Assembly (NCBI GenBank): GCA_030615475.1
Contig: JAUWZF010000006.1
Coordinates: 1-13,903, forward strand
Source: Dehalococcoidales bacterium
GTDB lineage: Bacteria; Chloroflexota; Dehalococcoidia; Dehalococcoidales; RBG-16-60-22
Length of the DNA stretch: 13,903 nt
Direction of reading: 5' to 3'
Below are positions 1 to 13,316 of this stretch, piece by piece. The notes under the pieces were generated by a model that saw nothing but the letters and a program-made list of their open reading frames with translations, had not been told where the DNA came from and ran no database searches. How positions within the stretch are numbered: the stretch's first letter is position 1; every line of letters begins with the position of its first letter. Made by a program: the position numbers and the translations under genes.

Positions 1-1
1 A

Positions 2-7481
<7,480 letters not shown>

Positions 7482-7505
7482 CATTCCTTTCGCCGCAGTC
7501 TATTG

Positions 7506-7511
7506 AGGGGG
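7506..7511 (+). promoter_or_regulatory. ribosome binding site that sets the ruvB start
   Basis: AGGGGGTGA (7506-7514) closely matches the anti-Shine-Dalgarno complement AGGAGGTGA. The core ends seven bases before the ATA at 7519, an ideal distance. No other near-cognate codon in the frame is placed as well, so this site decides the ruvB start. Confidence 0.75.
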
Positions 7512-7518
7512 TGAGACA

Positions 7519-8538
7519 ATAGCTCGCATTATATCGGGTAAGCCCAGCGAAGAGGACGCACCGCTCGATACCAGCCTTAGACCCCGGAGCCTGGCGGACT
7601 TCATCGGGCAGGATAAAATAAAGGAAAATCTTAAGATAGCCATCACCGCCGCCAAGGGCCGGGGAGAGCCCCTTGACCACACCCTGTTTTACGGGCCGCC
7701 CGGGCTGGGCAAGACCTGCCTCGCCTACATCATCGCCACCGAAGCAGGCGTCAATATTAAGACCACATCCGGCCCCGCCATCGAGCGCACCGGAGATTTA
7801 GCCGCTATCCTGACCAACCTCCGCAGCCACGATATCCTCTTCATCGATGAAATCCATCGCCTCAACCGGACGGTAGAAGAGATTCTGTACCCCGCCCTGG
7901 AGGACTTCGCCCTGGATATCATCATCGGCAAAGGGCCCGGCGCCAAGAGCCTGCGTCTGAACCTGCCCAGCTTCACCTTAATCGGCGCCACCACCCGCTA
8001 CGCCCTGCTCAGTCCGCCCTTGAGAGACAGGTTCGGCTCCGTGTACCGACTTGATTTCTACGACCGGGCATCGCTGGAGAAAATCACCGAACGCTCCGCC
8101 CGGATACTGCAGGTAAAGGCGGATGAGGAAGGGCTGAAAGAAATAGCCCGCCGCGCCCGGGGCACGCCGCGCGTGGCCAACCGTTTACTCAAGAGAGTCA
8201 GGGACTACGCCCAGGTCAAGGCCGACGGCACCATCACTCAAGAAGTGGCTAAAACCGCCCTTTCCCAGCTTGGTGTTGACCCCATCGGGCTGGACGAGAT
8301 AGACCACAAGGTGCTGCATACGATTATCGAGAAGTTCAACGGCGGGCCGGTGGGACTGGACACCATTGCCGCTTCTATCAGTGAAGAGGCCGAAACCATT
8401 ACGGACGTTTACGAGCCCTACCTCATGCAGCTGGGCTTTCTGGAGAGGACCCCGCGCGGCCGGATGGCCACCCGCCTGGCCTACGAGCACCTCGGCCTGC
8501 CCTACAACAAAAAGCCGCCGCAGGGAACGCTGCTGTAA
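7519..8538 (+). CDS. ruvB: Holliday junction branch migration helicase RuvB, probable ATA start
   Basis: RuvB is the hexameric AAA+ motor that, with RuvA, drives branch migration of Holliday junctions during recombination repair. Counting from 7519 gives 339 residues, within the usual 330-350. Landmarks are the conserved N-terminal [12 protein letters not shown], Walker A GPPGLGKT (59-66), Walker B with DEIH (110-113), sensor 1 GATTR (156-160), the arginine-finger motif LRDRFG (168-173), and the C-terminal winged helix ending [18 protein letters not shown]. An in-frame stop at 7504 limits extension, and no ATG, GTG or TTG occurs before base 8020, which is far inside the ATPase core. The ATA at 7519 follows a good Shine-Dalgarno sequence; ATT at 7528 and ATA at 7531 are less well placed. 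The gene is 37 bases after rpoC and probably shares its transcript. Identity is near certain; the start is likely. Confidence 0.97.
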   Translation: MARIISGKPSEEDAPLDTSLRPRSLADFIGQDKIKENLKIAITAAKGRGEPLDHTLFYGPPGLGKTCLAYIIATEAGVNIKTTSGPAIERTGDLAAILTNLRSHDILFIDEIHRLNRTVEEILYPALEDFALDIIIGKGPGAKSLRLNLPSFTLIGATTRYALLSPPLRDRFGSVYRLDFYDRASLEKITERSARILQVKADEEGLKEIARRARGTPRVANRLLKRVRDYAQVKADGTITQEVAKTALSQLGVDPIGLDEIDHKVLHTIIEKFNGGPVGLDTIAASISEEAETITDVYEPYLMQLGFLERTPRGRMATRLAYEHLGLPYNKKPPQGTLL

Positions 8539-8574
8539 TAGCCGCCCGATAGATTTACTACCCAACTGTATTTC

Positions 8575-8592
8575 AAAATATTTAAATATTTT
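8575..8592. repeat. 18-base perfect AT-only palindrome
   Basis: The 18 bases at 8575-8592 are identical to their reverse complement and contain only A and T. The palindrome lies 22 bases upstream of the -35 box at 8615, where an UP element or a regulator site could sit. It could also form a weak AT-rich hairpin after ruvB. It has no GC stem, so it is unlikely to be an efficient terminator. AT-rich DNA yields palindromes by chance fairly readily. Confidence 0.55.
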
Positions 8593-8614
8593 TATAAAAT
8601 AATGTAAATTATAC

Positions 8615-8643
8615 TTGACATTTAGTATATAACGTATTACAAT
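8615..8643 (+). promoter_or_regulatory. near-consensus sigma-70 promoter
   Basis: A perfect -35 box TTGACA (8615-8620) is separated by exactly 17 bases from TACAAT (8638-8643), which matches five of six -10 bases. The surrounding sequence is very AT-rich, unlike the coding regions. Transcription would begin near 8650, about 50 bases before the ATG at 8702. It should drive the membrane-protein, XRE, queH and nuclease genes. Confidence 0.85.
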
Positions 8644-8654
8644 ATGTTTTGTGT

Positions 8655-8664
8655 AGAGTACTCT
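8655..8664. promoter_or_regulatory. 10-base palindrome at the transcription start, candidate operator
   Basis: AGAGTACTCT is a perfect palindrome lying about 5 to 14 bases after the predicted transcription start of the promoter at 8615-8643. A protein bound here would block initiation. The XRE protein encoded at 9617 in the same unit is the obvious candidate for autoregulation. This is inference from position; the site is short. Confidence 0.4.
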
Positions 8665-8701
8665 TACATCTTGAGAAAGTAACCAAATAAGGAGGTTGAT
8701 C

Positions 8702-9169
8702 ATGGCACGACTACAGAAACGCGCATTGTGCGGTCTGATAGTCAGCTTCGTGTGGATAATAGCGCTGGTGATTACATTCATATCTAAGGGTGGAATCGAT
8801 ACCTTTGTAGTAGACCAAGGATTTGAAGCATTAATGGTTGGGATGATGGTAGCGGGTTTTCTGGCATACTTCATCACATTATTGGTGACCAGAGGCAAGC
8901 ATGGAGAGGTCACTATGGACGAACGGGATAGAGCAATATTAGCCAGAGCGAGAGCGACGCAACTATGGTCAGCTATGCTCACTCTGGCTGTCTGGATGGT
9001 TTCTCTCAGCCGGATCTACTGGGGTCAGGGTCAGGTTCCCGTACAATACTTATATATTATCTTCATGTCTACGATTCTCATCGTAATAACCGCCGAGAAC
9101 GTCGGCATACTCTTGGGTTACCGAGGAACGGTAAATCTTATCAAAGACAGGTCTAAAGGAGGCAGGTAG
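8702..9169 (+). CDS. four-helix membrane protein with DERD motif (first of pair)
   Basis: This is a 155-residue membrane protein of unknown function. The ATG at 8702 is preceded by GGAGG (8691-8695) with six bases between, so it is preferred over the in-frame TTG at 8696. Hydrophobic helices are at about 9-27, 41-63, 88-103 and 113-138. Between helices 2 and 3 is a charged cytoplasmic loop with DERDRAILARA (73-83). The next gene has the same layout and motif, so the two are probably diverged paralogues. Proteins of this general type, including those labelled DUF2178, often sit beside small XRE regulators; I make that family link only tentatively. Codon composition looks more AT-rich than in the neighbours. 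A sensor or partner for the XRE protein is a guess. Confidence 0.85.
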   Translation: MARLQKRALCGLIVSFVWIIALVITFISKGGIDTFVVDQGFEALMVGMMVAGFLAYFITLLVTRGKHGEVTMDERDRAILARARATQLWSAMLTLAVWMVSLSRIYWGQGQVPVQYLYIIFMSTILIVITAENVGILLGYRGTVNLIKDRSKGGR

Positions 9170-9171
9170 AC

Positions 9172-9630
9172 ATGACCATAAGTCAAAAAACCGCCTGGGC
9201 GCAGCTGGTAATATTCGGCGCTCTGGTAATCGGCTGGGTGGTACTCTTCTCGATAAAAGGGACTGTATTTTACTGGCAGGACAACGCTATGAAAATGACT
9301 TTCTACTGGCTCTGCACCGCCGCTTTTGCCGCCCTGGTTATCATGAACGTAGTCGCCGGCATCCTGAAAAACCGTCTTAAAGCCGTCACCGACGAGCGTG
9401 ATAAAGGAATTTTCCGGAAAGCCTCGCTCTGGGCGACCGGCGTGTCCTACAGTGTCGTCGCCGCCCTGCTGCTGGCACTGGCCATCACCTACCTGGCCGG
9501 CGGCAGCGAGACTATCCCCGTTTACTTCCCCCTGTTTATTGTTATTGTCGGCGGAGTGACGCTGATACTCACGCAGGCCATCACGGCGTTGCTGCTGTAC
9601 GGTCGAAAGGTGAACCATGCCGAGAGCTAG
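9172..9630 (+). CDS. four-helix membrane protein with DERD motif (second of pair)
   Basis: This 152-residue membrane protein starts two bases after the preceding stop. Its ribosome site AAAGGAGG (9155-9162) lies inside the end of the upstream gene. Predicted helices are at about 8-28, 43-65, 90-108 and 115-143. The loop between helices 2 and 3 carries [16 protein letters not shown] (73-88), matching the DERD motif of the upstream protein at the same place. Overall sequence identity otherwise appears low. Its GC-rich codon use resembles the rest of the window more than its partner does. The 3' end overlaps the XRE gene by 14 bases, so membrane protein and regulator are probably made in a coupled way. 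Function is unknown. Confidence 0.85.
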   Translation: MTISQKTAWAQLVIFGALVIGWVVLFSIKGTVFYWQDNAMKMTFYWLCTAAFAALVIMNVVAGILKNRLKAVTDERDKGIFRKASLWATGVSYSVVAALLLALAITYLAGGSETIPVYFPLFIVIVGGVTLILTQAITALLLYGRKVNHAES

Positions 9631-9829
9631 GATAAACAATCGCATCAGAAGGCTGCGTTTCGACCATGATGAAATGACGCAGGAGGAGCTGGCCAGCCGC
9701 GTCGGCTGTACCCGGCAGACCATCATCGCCCTGGAGCAGGGGAAATACGTGCCGTCCATCGAGCTGGCCTTCAAAATTGCCCGGGCTTTCGGCGTGAAGC
9801 TGGAAGAGGTCTTTCAGTACGAGGAATAA
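9617..9829 (+). CDS. small XRE-family helix-turn-helix transcriptional regulator
   Basis: This 70-residue protein is essentially one Cro/C1-type DNA-binding domain. The start is an ATG after AAAGGTGA (9606-9613). The helix-turn-helix is [28 protein letters not shown] (about 20-47), followed by [19 protein letters not shown], the usual final helices. There is no room for a ligand-binding or oligomerisation domain, so signalling would come through a partner. Single-domain proteins of this type commonly sit beside small membrane proteins, as here, and often regulate their own operon. The 14-base overlap with the membrane-protein gene supports a functional unit. A likely target is the promoter at 8615-8643 with its palindromes; this is inference. 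Confidence 0.95.
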   Translation: MPRARINNRIRRLRFDHDEMTQEELASRVGCTRQTIIALEQGKYVPSIELAFKIARAFGVKLEEVFQYEE

Positions 9830-9842
9830 AGGAGTAAAATAC

Positions 9843-9851
9843 ATGGCATGA
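9843..9851 (+). other. two-codon mini-ORF overlapping the queH start
   Basis: After GGAG (9831-9834) the first AUG (9843) lies eight bases downstream and reads AUG-GCA-UGA. The UGA overlaps the AUG of queH (9848-9850) in an AUGA arrangement. The queH AUG itself is 13 bases from the GGAG, further than optimal. Ribosomes could start at 9843, stop at once and restart on queH, which would tune its expression. Direct initiation at 9848 remains possible. Confidence 0.4.
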
Positions 9852-10390
9852 AAAGGGTTCTGATTCACTGCTGCTGCGCCCACTGTGCCGCCTATACCGT
9901 GGAACACTGGCGGCAGCAGGGGTATGAGGTCGGCGGCCTGTGGTACAATCCCAATATCCACCCCTACACCGAGCACCAGAACCGACTGGAAAGCATGCAG
10001 GCCCTGGCCCAGGAGATAGGCCTGCCGCTGACGGGCGACGAGGGCTACGACATCATCGAATACTTCCGGCGGGTAGTCGGCCATGAGGAGGAGCGCTGCC
10101 GCTATTGTTTCGACCTTCGACTGGCGAAAACGGCGGAAACCGCCCGGCAGCATGGCTACGATGCTTTCACCACCACCCTGCTCATCAGTCCCCACCAGAA
10201 GCATGACATTATTCAGGAAATCGGCAGTAAAATCGCCGCGGAACACGGGCCGGAATTCCTCTATGCCGACCTCCGGAAACGCTACTCGGACAGTCGTCAC
10301 CTGACCAAGCCACTCGACCTCTACCGCCAGCAGTACTGCGGCTGCATTTACAGCGAGTGGGAACGCTACGCCAACATAACAATAAAATGA
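9848..10390 (+). CDS. queH: epoxyqueuosine reductase QueH
   Basis: QueH catalyses the last step of queuosine synthesis, reducing epoxyqueuosine in the tRNA anticodon wobble position. It is the cobalamin-independent alternative to QueG. The 180-residue length fits the family (formerly DUF208). Diagnostic cysteines are present: HCCCAHC at 7-13, CRYC at 84-87, and CGC at 164-166; conserved cysteines of this family bind a 4Fe-4S cluster. Other family signatures are YNPNIHP (33-39), the TTTLLISPHQ segment (108-117) and RKRYSDSRHLTKPLDLYRQQ (143-162). It lies 18 bases after the XRE stop, and its own stop overlaps the next start (ATGA). No other queuosine gene is in the window, so precursor synthesis or salvage must be encoded elsewhere. 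Confidence 0.97.
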   Translation: MKRVLIHCCCAHCAAYTVEHWRQQGYEVGGLWYNPNIHPYTEHQNRLESMQALAQEIGLPLTGDEGYDIIEYFRRVVGHEEERCRYCFDLRLAKTAETARQHGYDAFTTTLLISPHQKHDIIQEIGSKIAAEHGPEFLYADLRKRYSDSRHLTKPLDLYRQQYCGCIYSEWERYANITIK

Positions 10391-10833
10391 ATGGAAGAAT
10401 CTGGCTCTTAGCTATTATCCTTTTCCTCATACCGCTGTGCGCCTGCAACCCGGCACCGGATACTGCTACAGTAACCCAGGTTATTGACGGCGATACGATT
10501 ACCATAGATACCGGTCACCGGGTCAGGTATATCGGTCTTGATACGCCAGAGGTATATCCAGTACAAGAAGCCTGTGGTATGGAAGCCTGGCAGGCCAACC
10601 GCAAGCTGGTGGAAGGTAAAAAGGTACGCCTGGAGCGAGATGTCTCCGAAACGGACAAATACGGTCGCCTGCTCCGCTACGTGTACGTGGATGACACACT
10701 GGTTAATGCCGAACTGGTAAGACTGGGATTAGCGGTAGCCAAAGCCTATCCGCCCGACACCAAATATCAGGACACGTTGGAGCAACTGGAAAGGGAAGCC
10801 AGGCAGGCTGGCCGCGGTATATGGGCTAAATGA
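10387..10833 (+). CDS. thermonuclease-family (SNase) lipoprotein
   Basis: This is a predicted secreted, lipid-anchored nuclease of 148 residues. The ATG at 10387 overlaps the queH stop in an ATGA and gives a clean signal sequence; a GTG 30 bases upstream would add residues before it. The signal is a hydrophobic stretch to residue 19, followed by C20 in PLCAC, a lipobox-like site. The SNase OB-fold starts with VIDGDTITI. By alignment with staphylococcal nuclease (D21, R35, D40, T41, E43, R87), the equivalents D36, R47, D52, T53, E55 and R94 are all kept, so calcium-dependent phosphodiesterase activity is expected. It could feed on extracellular DNA or process it. Pairing with queH has no obvious functional logic. 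Confidence 0.93.
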   Translation: MNGRIWLLAIILFLIPLCACNPAPDTATVTQVIDGDTITIDTGHRVRYIGLDTPEVYPVQEACGMEAWQANRKLVEGKKVRLERDVSETDKYGRLLRYVYVDDTLVNAELVRLGLAVAKAYPPDTKYQDTLEQLEREARQAGRGIWAK

Positions 10834-10834
10834 A

Positions 10835-10875
10835 GGGGAACCCCTCATCGAGGCTCCCCAAGCATTGCTATTTTT
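10835..10875. terminator. candidate bidirectional intrinsic terminator between convergent genes
   Basis: An imperfect hairpin at 10835-10859 pairs GGGGA with TCCCC and CCTC with GAGG around a three-base loop, with a small internal bulge. On the plus strand a TTTTT run follows only after an 11-base gap (10871-10875). On the minus strand the hairpin is followed at once by TTCATTT. It begins directly after the nuclease stop and lies just beyond the end of the convergent gene, so it probably serves both. Confidence 0.5.
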
Positions 10876-10893
10876 ACTTCTCCCCGCAGCTAC

Positions 10894-11331
10894 TTACTTC
10901 ACAATAACAGTCAGGGTATATGTCCACTCGGCCTTTTCGCCGCCTTCCCAGGGTCGGCTATATTCCATAGATACTGTGGCTGTGCCAGCTTTGAGTGCCT
11001 CAAATGTCCAGACTTCCTGACCGGGAGTTCCAGGCGGCGGAGGCGGATCGCTATCCGGACCGACAAATTCATGACTCGTTTGCTTCAAGATTCCAGCGTC
11101 GCTAATTAGCGCTTCCTCGGACCACTGGAAGCCGGTCGTTGGATTGGAACCGAGAGTCAGCGTCAGTACATCGCCGACCGGAACCTCAATCTGGTCACTG
11201 TGATGCGGCTGATTCATAAAGTTATCAATGGGGACTTCCCACGACACGGCACCCGGTTCGGATGTAGAGCAAGCCATGAGGGACAGTGCCAGAACAATCG
11301 TTAAACCCATAGCGATTAGTTTGAATTTCAT
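10894..11331 (-). CDS. chagasin-type (I42 family) protease inhibitor lipoprotein
   Basis: This is a predicted surface-anchored inhibitor of papain-like cysteine proteases, 145 residues. The start is the ATG at 11331, preceded on its strand by AAAGGAGAT with good spacing; an upstream in-frame start at 11367 would add 12 residues before the signal sequence and is rejected. The signal runs to residue 20 and the lipobox is LMAC with C21. The three inhibitory loops of the chagasin fold are visible: NPTTGF at 63-68, a proline-rich PPGTPG loop at about 99-104, and RPW at 126-128. The partner protease could be endogenous or come from competing organisms. It has a plausible promoter of its own and lies downstream of the SIMPL gene on the same strand. 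Confidence 0.92.
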   Translation of the reverse strand: MKFKLIAMGLTIVLALSLMACSTSEPGAVSWEVPIDNFMNQPHHSDQIEVPVGDVLTLTLGSNPTTGFQWSEEALISDAGILKQTSHEFVGPDSDPPPPPGTPGQEVWTFEALKAGTATVSMEYSRPWEGGEKAEWTYTLTVIVK

Positions 11332-11365
11332 ACTTATCTCCTTTACTATTTCTTTCCTAAATACC

Positions 11366-11394
11366 ATGATAAATGTTCAACGCGACTAAAGCAA
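11366..11394 (-). promoter_or_regulatory. candidate promoter for the chagasin-type gene
   Basis: On the minus strand TTGCTT (11394-11389) is separated by 17 bases from TATCAT (11371-11366). The -10 box matches five of six consensus bases; the -35 box matches only three. Transcription would start around 11360, about 30 bases before the ATG at 11331. Confidence 0.4.
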
Positions 11395-11403
11395 CCGGCC
11401 GGG

Positions 11404-11427
11404 ACGGCACTGGACCGCCCCTGCCGT
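11404..11427. repeat. inverted repeat after the SIMPL gene
   Basis: ACGGCA (11404-11409) and TGCCGT (11422-11427) form a six-base inverted repeat with a 12-base loop, just beyond the SIMPL stop. No T-run follows on the minus strand, so it is at best a weak or factor-dependent terminator. Confidence 0.35.
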
Positions 11428-11434
11428 TAGAGCA

Positions 11435-12208
11435 TCAGTCTGCTATGGCATAGGCTATCTGGACATTGGTGGTTATTTCCAGTTCGCCGGGGCTGATGGG
11501 AGTTTCCATCGGCGGTGCTGCCTCAGCCATGGGAATCATATCGGCGCGGTAGATAGGACCGGGCATGTAAGAACTCTCGGAGATATAGGTCGGTTTGCCC
11601 AGCTTGACATCGGCGGTATCGGCCAGTTGCTTCGCCTTGGCGGCGGCTTCGGCTACGGCTATCTCTCTCGCCTGTTCGTAGTAAGGAGTCGGGTCGTCAA
11701 CCGTAAAACCAATGTTGTTGATACGGGTTAAATCACCTCCAGCGGCGGCGACGGCGTCAATGACGGTACCTGCGTTGGCTACGTCTCTAATTTTCGCGGT
11801 AACCATGTTACTCACGCGATAACCAAGGATTATCTCCCGCTGGTTGTCATTGTCCCACCGGGTCACCTTCTGAATGTAGAAAGACCGGGTCTGAATATCC
11901 TTGTCGTTCACGCCTTCATCCTTCAGGGCTTTCATAACGTTATCCATAGCCTCGGCTGCATTAGCCTGGGCTTCGGCTACAGTAGCTTCCTGGGACTCGA
12001 TTCCCAAACTCAGGGTAGCCACATCGGGGACAGCCGTTACCTTGCCCTCACCGCTGACCCAGATTCCCTGCTGCTGGTTGTTCAGGTTAATCTTGATTCC
12101 GGAGGTGTCGCCGCTAAGGGTAAGGCCACCTTCCGAACTGCAACCAACCATCCCCACCACCGCCAGTACCAATGCCATACCTATCACTACCAACCATGTC
12201 TTCTTCAT
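11435..12208 (-). CDS. SIMPL-domain (DUF541, YggE/BP26-like) lipoprotein
   Basis: This 257-residue lipoprotein belongs to the SIMPL family (PF04402), which includes E. coli YggE, linked to oxidative stress, and Brucella BP26, which forms channel-like rings. The ATG at 12208 follows AAGGAGG at seven bases. The signal peptide ends at MVGC, with C23 as the lipidated residue. The domain begins GIWVSGEGKVTAVPDVATLSLGIE (about 48-71). It continues with a helical stretch containing the MDNVMKALKDEGVNDKDIQT segment (88-107), then GYRVSNMVTAKIRD (129-142), and ends at GELEITTNVQIAYAI, a canonical family terminus. The protein should face the outside of the membrane. Molecular function is not established for the family. 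An independent transcript is likely because a terminator precedes it. Confidence 0.95.
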   Translation of the reverse strand: MKKTWLVVIGMALVLAVVGMVGCSSEGGLTLSGDTSGIKINLNNQQQGIWVSGEGKVTAVPDVATLSLGIESQEATVAEAQANAAEAMDNVMKALKDEGVNDKDIQTRSFYIQKVTRWDNDNQREIILGYRVSNMVTAKIRDVANAGTVIDAVAAAGGDLTRINNIGFTVDDPTPYYEQAREIAVAEAAAKAKQLADTADVKLGKPTYISESSYMPGPIYRADMIPMAEAAPPMETPISPGELEITTNVQIAYAIAD

Positions 12209-12246
12209 TGTTTTACCTCCTTTTTAACTTTCCACTATATATAACG

Positions 12247-12273
12247 AAAAAATCGCCGCAAAGTTAGCGGCGA
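12247..12273 (-). terminator. strong intrinsic terminator of the sigma / DUF5667 operon
   Basis: On the minus strand, TCGCCGC and GCGGCGA form a perfect seven-base GC-rich stem (12273-12267 with 12259-12253) around a seven-base loop. Six T residues follow immediately (12252-12247). It lies 33 bases beyond the DUF5667 stop, ending that transcript before the SIMPL gene. The plus strand also has a T-rich stretch after the stem. Confidence 0.9.
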
Positions 12274-12305
12274 CTCATTATTTTTCGGGGGGAACCGGCG
12301 GCTGC

Positions 12306-13316
12306 CTAGTCCAGGTTCCTGAGGGCCTGCTCGTAACCGTTAATGGCGACCTCAAGCGCCCGGCGCAGGGCCGGTTTTAACGACTCCGGTGCCCTCTCCA
12401 GTAAATCCTGCAGCTCCTGTATGTTTTCCATAGCCTGCTCGGACACATTCATGCGGAATCGCGCTTGATTGTCAGGTTCAACATCTTTATCTTCCCGGCC
12501 GCGGTCTGCGGCTCTTCCGGCATCCTCACGCGGTCCCGGTGCCCTTGGTTCAGCCAGTACGGGCGCCTCCTCTGCTGCTTCCGGCGGCACCTCTATTTCC
12601 GGCGGCGGTGCTTTCATCTGCATCTGTGGTCCTTCTGGCTCCGGTGCCGGTCGAGGTGCCGGAACCGGCGCTGGCGCTTCTTCCGCCGCCATCGGTGCCG
12701 GCACCGCCTCAAAGTCAGCCGTTTCCATCTGCTCATCCCTTGCCCCACCGGGCACCACCAGATTCGCCATAGCTATCAGCTGGTTATTCATACGCTCGGT
12801 AGCCTTCTCCACCTGTTTGACCTTGCCCTTGTCCGCCATCCTGATTATCTCTTCCACACGCTTATCGGCGAACCTGGCGTACAGCTCCGCCTTACCCAGA
12901 GCCGACGGGGTAAAAGCCAGCCTTACCGCCTCGGTGGCCAGCTTGACCTGGTACAGGGGCTCATCGGGCAGGCTGTTGGTAGATGCGGCCACGGTACCGG
13001 TACCGGCCAGCAAGACGACAACGACGACAGCGGTTACAACAGTTGCCCACCGCGGAAACCATCCGAAGAAGCCCGGGCTCCTTTGCGGCTCCATCTCACA
13101 GATGGCCGCCTGGAACTCGTATGCCGCCCTATCCCGGAATTCGGGGCGCGGCTTGATGGCGGCTGCCTTTCTGGCATCCACCACCGTCCGGAGCAGCGGC
13201 TCAAGCTCGGCGGCATATTCGGGGTACCCTGCCAGGCATGCCTCGATAGTCTCGCCGTTAATCAACCGCTCCAGACATTCATCCAGAATATTATCAAATT
13301 CACTCTTCTTGCTCAT
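12306..13316 (-). CDS. DUF5667-like single-pass membrane protein, putative anti-sigma factor
   Basis: This 336-residue protein probably holds the adjacent ECF sigma factor at the membrane. The N-terminal ~85 residues are helical and cytoplasmic, with the motif CLERLINGETIEACLAGYPE followed by LEPLLR (about 14-43). One transmembrane helix lies at 91-111. The outer part begins LPDEPLYQVKLATEAVRLAFTPS (116-138), the hallmark of DUF5667 proteins, and continues as a helical segment to about 185. A proline-, alanine- and glutamate-rich linker (about 205-265) leads to a final helical segment (285-335). No zinc-binding anti-sigma (HxxxCxxC) motif is visible, so sigma binding would be non-canonical. 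Its ATG overlaps the sigma stop (ATGA), so the two are translationally coupled. The anti-sigma role is inferred from position and topology. Confidence 0.9.
   Translation of the reverse strand: MSKKSEFDNILDECLERLINGETIEACLAGYPEYAAELEPLLRTVVDARKAAAIKPRPEFRDRAAYEFQAAICEMEPQRSPGFFGWFPRWATVVTAVVVVVLLAGTGTVAASTNSLPDEPLYQVKLATEAVRLAFTPSALGKAELYARFADKRVEEIIRMADKGKVKQVEKATERMNNQLIAMANLVVPGGARDEQMETADFEAVPAPMAAEEAPAPVPAPRPAPEPEGPQMQMKAPPPEIEVPPEAAEEAPVLAEPRAPGPREDAGRAADRGREDKDVEPDNQARFRMNVSEQAMENIQELQDLLERAPESLKPALRRALEVAINGYEQALRNLD

Noticed and set aside
8020..8538. Short 172-residue ruvB starting at TTG 8020
   Set aside because: This would remove the Walker A and B motifs, which are intact in the same frame upstream; the gene begins near 7519.
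10357..10386. GTG at 10357 as the nuclease start
   Set aside because: It would overlap queH by more than 30 bases and precede the signal peptide; the ATG at 10387 gives a standard ATGA junction and clean lipoprotein signal.
11332..11367. Upstream start of the chagasin-type gene at 11367
   Set aside because: It adds a charged stretch before the signal peptide; the ATG at 11331 has a better ribosome site and gives a normal lipoprotein signal.
11332..12240. ECF-type promoters before the SIMPL and chagasin-type genes
   Set aside because: A GAAC occurs upstream of the chagasin-type gene but no matching GTC element follows at suitable distance, and none is seen before the SIMPL gene; direct control by the sigma factor is not supported by sequence.
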